A stretch of 64,000 nt of DNA from Methylophilus medardensis (lineage in GTDB: Bacteria > Pseudomonadota > Gammaproteobacteria > Burkholderiales > Methylophilaceae). Shown one piece after another: positions 27,475-35,495 of this stretch; position 1 is the stretch's first letter, and every line of letters begins with the position of its first letter. The notes below the pieces were generated by a model. The model did not search any database. It had not been told where the DNA came from and was given only the letters and a program-made list of their open reading frames with translations. The stretch lies in assembly GCF_006363915.1 (NCBI RefSeq), contig NZ_CP040946.1; one strand, 5' to 3'. The position numbers and the translations under genes are program-made.

Positions 27475-28682
27475 CGCGCGCAAATGCAGGTGGTTGAAGG
27501 CTTTGGTGTGGGTAATTTTGATCTGCCACTGGCGCGCTGGCCAGGTAAAAAAGGTGAGATCAATACGACAACCGAACAAGTGCGTAGCAATCTTAAAGAA
27601 CTGATTACCGATGTGAATCAGTTAACCGAGGCGCGAATGAGGGGCGTATTACAGTGCGTGTGGATGCTGACAGACATCAGGGTGATTTCCGTAAGATCAT
27701 TGACGGTGTAAATCACACCCTCGATATCATCGTCGAGCCGATCATCGCAGTGACCGAGGCAGTGGAAACCATCACCACCGCGGCCAATGAGATTTCAAGT
27801 GGTAACGCAGACTTGTCTTCCCGCACCGAGCAACAAGCTTCTAGCCTCGAAGAAACCGCAGCCAGCATGGAAGAGTTAGCCTCAACCGTGAAACAAAACG
27901 CTGAAAACGCTAAACAGGCAAACCAACTGGCACTGACCGCCTCTGGTGTCGCAGTGAAGGGCGGCGAAGTGGTGAACGAAGTGGTCGCCACCATGAGTGC
28001 GATTAACGAAAGTGCGAAAAAGATTGAGGACATTATTTCGGTCATTGACGGCATTGCCTTCCAGACCAATATTCTGGCCTTGAACGCAGCGGTTGAAGCG
28101 GCGCGTGCTGGTGAACAAGGCCGTGGCTTTGCGGTGGTGGCGGGGGAAGTACGCAACTTAGCACAACGTTCAGCCAGTGCTGCTAAAGAGATTAAAGAAC
28201 TGATTACCGACTCTGTGAACAAAACTACCGAAGGCACCAAACTGGTTGAGAACGCAGGCAACACCATGGAAGAAGTGGTGTCATCGGTGCAGCGTGTGGC
28301 AGACATTATTAGTGAAATCTCGGCAGCGTCTAACGAGCAAACCACTGGCATTGATCAAGTGAACCAAGCCGTGACCAGCATGGATGAAACCACGCAACAA
28401 AACGCGGCACTGGCGGAGGAAGCAGCCGCGGCAGCGGAATCACTGGTCGATCAGGCCAACCAACTGGGTGCAGTGATTAGCCAATTTAAACTGGAAGGCC
28501 GTGCGAGTGTTGCCCACGCAGTGGGTGCCGGGAAGTCACGTGGAAACGCGAACAGTGGACGATCCACTGGTCGGGCGATCGCACCACCAGCTGGCCACTC
28601 AAATAAACCACAATCGACAAGCACGCCATTGAATCCCTCTGCCAAAACTGGCACCGATGACAGTGATTGGGCATCCTTTTAA
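27475..28682 (+). pseudogene. 5'-truncated, frameshifted chemoreceptor
   Basis: Translation from 27484 gives VVEGFGVGNFDLPL and EQVRSNLKELITDVNQLTEA, homologous to the HAMP-like modules of the receptors at 28879 and 32519. Near 27630 the frame shifts by -1 (consistent with one lost base), after which GRITVRVDADRHQGDF and the entire signalling hairpin continue in the other frame to 28682. No sensor, transmembrane or first HAMP region exists upstream. An ATG at 27654 could give a 342-residue soluble signalling domain ending DWASF, but no good ribosome site precedes it. The signalling domain remains nearly identical to that of its neighbours. Confidence 0.75.
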
Positions 28683-28700
28683 AACGCGCAGCTTCATCAC

Positions 28701-28732
28701 AAAACCGGTAGCAAATGCTGCCGGTTTTTTTG
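28701..28732 (+). terminator. Intrinsic terminator after the broken receptor
   Basis: The stem aaaccgg-tagc / gctg-ccggttt around a short loop is followed by a run of seven T. It starts about 20 bases after the stop codon. Related AACCGG stems end the next receptor genes. Confidence 0.85.
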
Positions 28733-28878
28733 TATCTAGTGCGCATACTTATCGTTTGTTTTGCGGTTGAACTGAGCCATAAAACGCCGTTTGATTATTG
28801 AATATCGCGCAAAGTGAATTTGGCATAATCAGGCGTATGTAAGTGTAATGATTCAGTCAACATCGATTAGGAACAAAC

Positions 28879-31800
28879 ATGACTATTGCAAAACGGATGT
28901 ACCTCTTAATCGCCACGTGCGCCTTAGCATTGGTGATTTTGATTGGCGTCACTTTGAGTGAGATTATCAAGGTGTTTGAGACGACCAATCAGGCAAACGT
29001 GAATATCATCCCAAGTATTTTAGAGCTGTCAAAAGCGGAGAATTATTATCAACGCTTGCGTCTCAACGTGCTGCGTCACGTGAATGCAACCACGCCTGCT
29101 GAAAAGGAAAAGCTAAGCGGTCAAATTCAAGAACGCAAAGCGGTGGTAGACGAGGCAATTAAAAAATACGAAGCGTTGATTGTCGATAGTCAAGATCGAG
29201 CCATGCTGAATGCCGAAAAAATCATGTTCAATCAGTACTTTGAGCAAATGGCCAATGTCATCCGTTTATCGGACGCAGGTGCCCCAGAAGCCGCGCTCAC
29301 ATTAAAAGAAGTCGATAAATTGGCAATCCAAATTACGGACAAACTCGATGAACACATGGTGTTTAATCAGAACACTGGCTTAGCCATGGCAGAGCATGCT
29401 GCTAGTATTAAGACGAGTGCGGTTTGGCAGTCTGCCATCATTGCTTTGTTGTGTTTAGGCGCCATCATCACCCTGGGCATGATGATCACCAAACGCTTGC
29501 GTGCGCAATTAGGCGTTGAGCCTGACGAATTGAGTCAGATTGCCCGCAATCTGGTTGAGGGCAATTTGAACCAGAAAATCACCTTAGCGGCGAATGATAA
29601 AACCAGTGTAGCCTCTTCAATCGTTAGCCTGCAACGCACCCTGGATGGGTTGGTTCAATCACTTAACTACGTCAGCCAACAGCACGATGAAGGCGATATT
29701 GACTGCACGGTAGACCAAACCCGCTTTAAGGGTGGTTATGCTGAGATGGCAGCCGGCATCAACAAGATGGTGGCGGGTCACATTGCCATGAACCGAAGTG
29801 CCATTGAAGTGGTAAAAGCGTTTGGTGAAGGCAATCTTAATGTGCCTTTAGAGCAGTTTCCAGGCAAAAAAGCATTTGTGAATCAGGCGATTGAGCAGGT
29901 CAGAACCAATATTAAAGCATTGGTCAGTGATGTGAATGCATTGGCGCATGGCGCTGTCAGTGGCAATTTGTCAGCGCGCGCCGATGCGAGCAAATACCAT
30001 GGCGATTTCAGTTTGATTGTACAGGGCATGAATAACACACTGGATGCGTTGATCACGCCATTGAATTTGACGGCGCGTTATATTGACGATATTGCTAAAG
30101 GTGACATCCCAGCCAAAATCACCAATGAATACCAAGGTGATTTCAATACCATTAAAAACAATTTAAACCAGTGTATAGACGCGATTAACGCACTCATTTC
30201 AGAAATGAATCACATGAGCTCAGAGCACGATATCGGTGAGATTGATGTGCGGATTGATACCAGCAAATTCCAAGGTGCCTACCAAGTGATGGCGATTGGC
30301 GTGAATGACATGGTGGCTGAACATATCAATACCAAGAAAAAAGCGATCGCTTGCGTGAGCAGCCTGGGCGAGGGGGATTTTGACGCGCCGTTAGAAAGCT
30401 TCCCACGCAAAAAAGCCTTTATTAATGTGTCGATTGAGCACATTCGTCAAAACCTGAAAGCGTTGAACGAAGATACTTTAATGCTTGCAGAAGCCTCTAA
30501 AGAAGGGCGTATTACCGTGCGCGCTGACGCAGCGCGCCATCCGGGCGGTTTCCGCGACATTATTCAAGGCTTTAACGATACGCTGGATCTGATCGTCGAG
30601 CCGATCATCGCCGTGACCGAAGCGGTGGAAACCATCACCACCGCGGCCAATGAGATTTCAAGTGGTAACTCAGACTTGTCAGCCCGTACCGAGCAACAAG
30701 CCTCTAGCCTCGAAGAAACCGCAGCCAGCATGGAAGAGTTAGCCTCAACCGTGAAACAAAACGCTGAAAACGCTAAACAGGCAAACCAACTGGCACTGAC
30801 CGCCTCTGGTGTCGCAGTGAAGGGCGGCGAAGTGGTGAACGAAGTGGTCGCCACCATGAGTGCGATTAACGAAAGTGCGAAAAAGATTGAGGACATTATT
30901 TCGGTCATTGACGGCATTGCCTTCCAGACCAATATTCTGGCCTTGAACGCTGCGGTTGAAGCGGCGCGTGCCGGTGAACAAGGCCGTGGCTTTGCGGTGG
31001 TGGCGGGTGAAGTACGCAACCTGGCACAACGTTCCGCCAGTGCTGCCAAAGAGATTAAAGAGCTGATTACCGACTCTGTGAACAAAACCACCGAAGGCAC
31101 CAAACTGGTTGAAAACGCAGGCAACACCATGGAAGAAGTGGTGTCATCGGTGCAGCGTGTGGCAGACATCATCAGTGAAATCTCAGCAGCGTCTAACGAG
31201 CAAACCACTGGCATTGATCAAGTGAACCAAGCCGTGACCAGCATGGATGAAACCACGCAACAAAACGCCGCGTTAGTCGAAGAAGCAGCCGCGGCAGCGG
31301 AATCGCTGGTCGATCAGGCCAACCAGCTGGGGGCAGTCATTAGTCAATTCAAGCTTGAAGGGCGCGGTCATCAACCGGTGAATAGAGGCAATCGAGCTAC
31401 ACACACGACCACATTCAGAACCGAGTCAAATGTTGGTCAAAGAAGTACGGAGGCCCCGTCAAAAAAGTTCTCTTTGGATGATGCAAATGCGGCACATGCC
31501 AAATGGAAAACGCGCTTGATTGATTATATGAACGGTCGTGAGCGTGAGCCGATTAATCCAGTCGAGGCCGCAAGTGATCATAAATGCGAGTTAGGGCAGT
31601 GGATTTATGGCGAGGGTAAACAGCAACATGGACACCGTAAAGAGTACCGCGAGTTGAAAGAGGCGCATGCACATTTTCACCAAAGTGTGGGTGAGATTGT
31701 GAGCTGCGTTGCCCAACGCAAGATCGATAAAGCGAAATTTTTATTAGGCGGGGATTTTGCCAGAAAATCTAAACAGACCCATGCCGCGATTGATCAATTA

Positions 31801-31914
31801 TCTCGTTTGATTGCAGGGAGTGGTCATGGACATTCACCGCCGCTCGTTCGGCCGGCTATGTCTGGGGCATTTAAAAAAACAGGCACGGATGACGGTGATT
31901 GGGAAACGTTTTGA
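28879..31914 (+). CDS. Multi-HAMP chemoreceptor with C-terminal zinc-binding (CZB) domain
   Basis: A 1011-residue receptor: N-terminal transmembrane helix (about 9-30), a helical periplasmic four-helix-bundle-like sensor (about 35-185), a second transmembrane helix (about 190-210), a canonical HAMP and several further HAMP-like modules (repeats of GEGN/GEGD...FPxKKAF), then the signalling hairpin. After it comes a CZB domain (about 865-975) with the expected His and Cys ligands (HAKWKTRL, DHKCELGQWIYG, HAHFHQSV). It ends GDWETF, matching the CheR-binding pentapeptide. CZB domains sense zinc or hypochlorous acid in other bacteria; the periplasmic ligand is unknown. Confidence 0.92.
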   Translation: MTIAKRMYLLIATCALALVILIGVTLSEIIKVFETTNQANVNIIPSILELSKAENYYQRLRLNVLRHVNATTPAEKEKLSGQIQERKAVVDEAIKKYEALIVDSQDRAMLNAEKIMFNQYFEQMANVIRLSDAGAPEAALTLKEVDKLAIQITDKLDEHMVFNQNTGLAMAEHAASIKTSAVWQSAIIALLCLGAIITLGMMITKRLRAQLGVEPDELSQIARNLVEGNLNQKITLAANDKTSVASSIVSLQRTLDGLVQSLNYVSQQHDEGDIDCTVDQTRFKGGYAEMAAGINKMVAGHIAMNRSAIEVVKAFGEGNLNVPLEQFPGKKAFVNQAIEQVRTNIKALVSDVNALAHGAVSGNLSARADASKYHGDFSLIVQGMNNTLDALITPLNLTARYIDDIAKGDIPAKITNEYQGDFNTIKNNLNQCIDAINALISEMNHMSSEHDIGEIDVRIDTSKFQGAYQVMAIGVNDMVAEHINTKKKAIACVSSLGEGDFDAPLESFPRKKAFINVSIEHIRQNLKALNEDTLMLAEASKEGRITVRADAARHPGGFRDIIQGFNDTLDLIVEPIIAVTEAVETITTAANEISSGNSDLSARTEQQASSLEETAASMEELASTVKQNAENAKQANQLALTASGVAVKGGEVVNEVVATMSAINESAKKIEDIISVIDGIAFQTNILALNAAVEAARAGEQGRGFAVVAGEVRNLAQRSASAAKEIKELITDSVNKTTEGTKLVENAGNTMEEVVSSVQRVADIISEISAASNEQTTGIDQVNQAVTSMDETTQQNAALVEEAAAAAESLVDQANQLGAVISQFKLEGRGHQPVNRGNRATHTTTFRTESNVGQRSTEAPSKKFSLDDANAAHAKWKTRLIDYMNGREREPINPVEAASDHKCELGQWIYGEGKQQHGHRKEYRELKEAHAHFHQSVGEIVSCVAQRKIDKAKFLLGGDFARKSKQTHAAIDQLSRLIAGSGHGHSPPLVRPAMSGAFKKTGTDDGDWETF

Positions 31915-31932
31915 CCCAACTAGGCTACTGAA

Positions 31933-31964
31933 TGAACCGGTTGCGATTGCAACCGGTTTTTTTA
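31933..31964 (+). terminator. Intrinsic terminator after the CZB receptor
   Basis: The perfect stem aaccggttgc / gcaaccggtt with a 4-base loop is followed by a T-run. Confidence 0.9.
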
Positions 31965-32081
31965 CATTTAATTGATTAAATAAACAATTTAGTGCTAAAG
32001 ATTGATGAAAATCCGCCGTAAAAGTGAATAAGTGGTAATTAATAACCACTGATACCCCTGTTCAATTTTTATGGAGACTTT

Positions 32082-32306
32082 ATGAAAAAAACTTTAAACA
32101 CAGCCCTTACGATCGTTGCGTTATCTGCTTTCTCAGCGCCTATTTTTGCTGCTGAAGTGTGTACCGTATCGATGATGGGTCGCGTTTGTTATGAAGAGGG
32201 CAGCCCAGAGCTGACTTCTGCACACATGAAAGGCGATGCCGTTGCTGAAGCAGGTGCTTCTAAGAAAAAAGTTGAAGTGGCTGACGCTTCAAAAGCGAAG
32301 AAATAA
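32082..32306 (+). CDS. Small secreted protein between receptor genes
   Basis: A 74-residue protein with a clear Sec signal peptide (MKKTLNTALTIVALSAFSAPIFA, cleavage after Ala-Phe-Ala near residue 23). The mature part begins AEVCTVSMMGRVCYEEGSPEL, with two cysteines nine residues apart that could form a disulfide, and ends in a lysine/alanine-rich tail (SKKKVEVADASKAKK). A GGAG site precedes the ATG and its own terminator follows. No family is recognised. Its position between two chemoreceptors suggests a periplasmic accessory or ligand-binding role, but this is speculative. Confidence 0.7.
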   Translation: MKKTLNTALTIVALSAFSAPIFAAEVCTVSMMGRVCYEEGSPELTSAHMKGDAVAEAGASKKKVEVADASKAKK

Positions 32307-32322
32307 TTTCGTTGACTAAGTG

Positions 32323-32352
32323 AAAATCCCCCAGCAGTTTGGGGGATTTTTT
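32323..32352 (+). terminator. Intrinsic terminator after the small secreted protein
   Basis: The stem aaatccccc / gggggattt with loop agcagttt is followed by a run of T. Confidence 0.9.
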
Positions 32353-32518
32353 ACGCGGTCTCGCAAAACAATGACCCGGGGTAGCAGTAGGAAAACTTTA
32401 GTCGGAAAAGAAGGGCGAAATGCTGCTTTATTTGAGCATGACGAATCAAAGCGTTAATAGACAATATAAGAGAGCCTAATTAGGGGCTAAAAAATACAAT
32501 GGATTTGGAGTCTACATT

Positions 32519-35230
32519 ATGACCGTTGCTAAAAGAATATATATTCTGATTGCCGTAGCAGCTGCAGGCTTGTTCCTGCTAGCCGGCATCAGCTATTTTC
32601 AAACTGAACGTGTATTTAAATACACTAACTTTGGAAACGAAATGGCTGCCCCAAGTATCGAGGTGCTTGATGACTCACTGCGTGAGTTTGAGAAGCTGAA
32701 TAGCTTGATCTGGCAGCACATGCTCAATACCGATAACGCCAAAATGCAGGTGATCGAAAAAGAAGTGGCCGAAACGCATGGCAAATTGATGGCCGCGTTA
32801 AAGCGCTACGACAATTACATCAGTGATTCTGAAGACAAGCAGTTTTTGGATAAGGATTATGCTGCCATTAAGGCCTACGATGTGTTGGGTAGCAATACTT
32901 TAACGCTCTCCCTCTCAAACAAAAAAACCGAGGCGAGAGACGCGTTGTTGGCAAACCAAGCGGTGATTGAGGGCGTACAAAACGCCATCCGCGAGCACCG
33001 TGTGTTTAATAACAAATTGGCCAAAGACAGTGCGAGCCAGGCAGCCAGTGTTAAACAAACCGCATTATTTATGTTGATCGGTATTGCGCTCACTGCATTG
33101 GCGTTTGTTGTGTCCATCGGCATCTACATCAAACGTAATATATTCAAGCAACTAGGCATGGAGCCTGCAGATTTAACACAGATTGCGCGTAACTTTGCCG
33201 AAGGCAATTTAAATCAGAAGATTGTGTTGCCTGAAGACGACAAGTCGAGCGCAGCTTACTCGATCCGCGTATTGCAACGCACGCTAGATGGGTTGGTGCA
33301 ATCGCTCAATTACGTGAGCCAGCAACATGACGAAGGCGATATTGACTGTACGGTGGACCAAACCCGCTTTAAGGGTGGCTATGCTGAGATGGCAGCCGGC
33401 ATCAATAAAATGGTCGCAGGCCACATTGCGATGAACCGCAGCGCCATTGAAGTGGTAAAAGCGTTTGGTGAAGGTAATCTGGATTTACCGCTGGAGCAGT
33501 TCCCAGGTAAAAAAGCATTTGTGAATGAAGCGATTGAGCAAGTGCGTGGCAATATTAAACGACTGGTCAACGATGCGGATGCCTTGGCACATGCAGCGGT
33601 AGAAGGTAATTTGTCTACTCGCGCAGATGCCAGCCAGCACCAAGGCGACTTTAGAGCGATTGTGCAAGGCATGAACGGCACCTTGGACGCGGTAGTGAAA
33701 CCCCTAAACGTGACCTCCAACTATCTGGATAATATCGCCAAAGGCATTATTCCAAGCACCATTCAAGAGCAATATCCTGGTGATTACAGCTTGATCATCA
33801 ACAACTTAAACACCTGTATCGCTGCGGTGAACGCACTGGTAGCAGATGCAAACAAACTGGCCCAAGCAGCACAAAACGGCCAATTATCGACCCGCGCAGA
33901 TACCGCGCTGCACAACGGCGATTTCCGTAAGGTGATCGAAGGCTTGAATGGCACGTTAGAAGCCGTGGTGAAACCATTAACCGTGACCTCTGAAACGTTG
34001 GATCAGATTGCCAAAGGCCAGATTCCAGACACGATTTCTGAATACTACCCTGGTGATTACAGCGAGATCATCAACAACCTGAACACCAGCATTGCAGCGG
34101 TAAATGCGTTGGTGGCGGATACCAGCATGCTGGCAGAAGCCTCTAAAGAAGGTCGAATTACCGTGCGGGCCGATGTCGATAAACACAATGGTGATTTCCG
34201 TAAGATTATCGAAGGCGTAAACAACACGCTGGACATGATCGTCGAGCCGATCATCGCAGTGACCGAGGCAGTGGAAACCATCACCACCGCGGCCAATGAG
34301 ATTTCAAGTGGTAACTCAGACTTGTCTGCCCGTACCGAGCAACAAGCCTCTAGCCTCGAAGAAACCGCAGCCAGCATGGAAGAGTTAGCCTCTACCGTGA
34401 AACAAAACGCTGAGAACGCTAAACAGGCAAACCAACTGGCACTGACCGCCTCTGGCGTGGCAGTGAAGGGCGGTGAAGTGGTCAATGAAGTGGTCGCCAC
34501 CATGAGTGCGATTAACGAAAGCGCGAAAAAGATTGAGGACATTATTTCGGTCATTGACGGCATTGCCTTCCAGACCAATATTTTGGCCTTGAACGCAGCG
34601 GTTGAAGCGGCGCGTGCCGGTGAGCAAGGCCGTGGCTTTGCGGTGGTGGCGGGGGAAGTACGCAACTTAGCACAACGTTCCGCCAGTGCTGCTAAAGAGA
34701 TTAAAGAACTGATTACCGACTCTGTGAACAAAACCACCGAAGGCACCAAACTGGTTGAAAACGCAGGCAACACCATGGAAGAAGTGGTGTCATCGGTGCA
34801 GCGTGTGGCAGACATCATCAGTGAAATCTCAGCAGCGTCTAACGAGCAAACCACTGGCATTGATCAAGTGAACCAAGCCGTGACCAGTATGGATGAAACC
34901 ACGCAGCAAAACGCCGCATTGGTGGAAGAAGCCGCCGCGGCAGCTGAATCGCTGGTCGATCAGGCCAACCAACTGGCAGAGGTGATTAGTCAGTTTAAAC
35001 TGGAGGGTCGTGTGGGCGGTGGCTTTAGCCAAGCAAAACAGAGCACCAGCTTTAAAAGCCATACGAGTCACACGCCATCTGCCAGCCGCGGAAACACGCA
35101 AACGAGTCGTCCGACAGGGCGCCCAGTAGCACCGCCAGCGGGTTATGTAGATAAACCACAATCCTCACCAAGTGCCACCAAGGTATCAGCCAAAACGGGC
35201 ACCGATGATAGTGATTGGGAAGAGTTTTAA
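32519..35230 (+). CDS. Multi-HAMP chemoreceptor
   Basis: A 903-residue methyl-accepting protein: transmembrane helix (about 9-28), helical periplasmic domain (about 30-180), second transmembrane helix (about 182-205), canonical HAMP (GMEPADLTQIARNFAEGNLN) and a chain of HAMP-like modules including two close internal copies (GNGTLEAVVKPL / TVTSETLDQIAKG). The signalling hairpin is nearly identical at DNA level to those at 27.7-28.5 and 30.6-31.4 kb. It ends DSDWEEF. The region about 33.29-33.54 kb also closely matches 29.65-29.9 kb in the CZB receptor. Confidence 0.93.
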   Translation: MTVAKRIYILIAVAAAGLFLLAGISYFQTERVFKYTNFGNEMAAPSIEVLDDSLREFEKLNSLIWQHMLNTDNAKMQVIEKEVAETHGKLMAALKRYDNYISDSEDKQFLDKDYAAIKAYDVLGSNTLTLSLSNKKTEARDALLANQAVIEGVQNAIREHRVFNNKLAKDSASQAASVKQTALFMLIGIALTALAFVVSIGIYIKRNIFKQLGMEPADLTQIARNFAEGNLNQKIVLPEDDKSSAAYSIRVLQRTLDGLVQSLNYVSQQHDEGDIDCTVDQTRFKGGYAEMAAGINKMVAGHIAMNRSAIEVVKAFGEGNLDLPLEQFPGKKAFVNEAIEQVRGNIKRLVNDADALAHAAVEGNLSTRADASQHQGDFRAIVQGMNGTLDAVVKPLNVTSNYLDNIAKGIIPSTIQEQYPGDYSLIINNLNTCIAAVNALVADANKLAQAAQNGQLSTRADTALHNGDFRKVIEGLNGTLEAVVKPLTVTSETLDQIAKGQIPDTISEYYPGDYSEIINNLNTSIAAVNALVADTSMLAEASKEGRITVRADVDKHNGDFRKIIEGVNNTLDMIVEPIIAVTEAVETITTAANEISSGNSDLSARTEQQASSLEETAASMEELASTVKQNAENAKQANQLALTASGVAVKGGEVVNEVVATMSAINESAKKIEDIISVIDGIAFQTNILALNAAVEAARAGEQGRGFAVVAGEVRNLAQRSASAAKEIKELITDSVNKTTEGTKLVENAGNTMEEVVSSVQRVADIISEISAASNEQTTGIDQVNQAVTSMDETTQQNAALVEEAAAAAESLVDQANQLAEVISQFKLEGRVGGGFSQAKQSTSFKSHTSHTPSASRGNTQTSRPTGRPVAPPAGYVDKPQSSPSATKVSAKTGTDDSDWEEF

Positions 35231-35250
35231 CAAGGGGGTTAAAACCACTG

Positions 35251-35280
35251 AACCGGCTGCTGATGCAGCCGGTTTTTTTT
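35251..35280 (+). terminator. Intrinsic terminator after the multi-HAMP receptor
   Basis: The perfect stem aaccggctgc / gcagccggtt with a 4-base loop is followed by eight T. It shares the AACCGG base with the terminators after the two preceding receptors. Confidence 0.92.
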
Positions 35281-35495
35281 CGTCCATCTGTTACAAACCC
35301 ACAGCAGCAAATCCATGGTGGCTCAATACGCAGATTCAGATTTCTTTAGCCCTGCAATTACACTAAAAGAGCCGAGATTCCCCTTTTGACAGGCAATTCA
35401 ATTCTGCATTGAATGTTGAATAATCACCGATATAGGCCGTTAAAGAAAACATACAGGCAAGTCTTTAGGATCAACACAATGAAGGAGTCGCATAT

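Noticed and set aside
34057..34860. Long minus-strand frames of 210-270 codons opposite each receptor signalling domain (also 27713-28351 and 30564-31214)
   Set aside because: Serine/alanine/threonine-rich antisense shadows that repeat because the receptor DNA is repeated.
27700..35000. Repeated DNA blocks that might suggest a transposon or CRISPR-like repeat
   Set aside because: The repeats are the coding region of receptor signalling domains; no transposase, terminal repeats or spacer structure is present.
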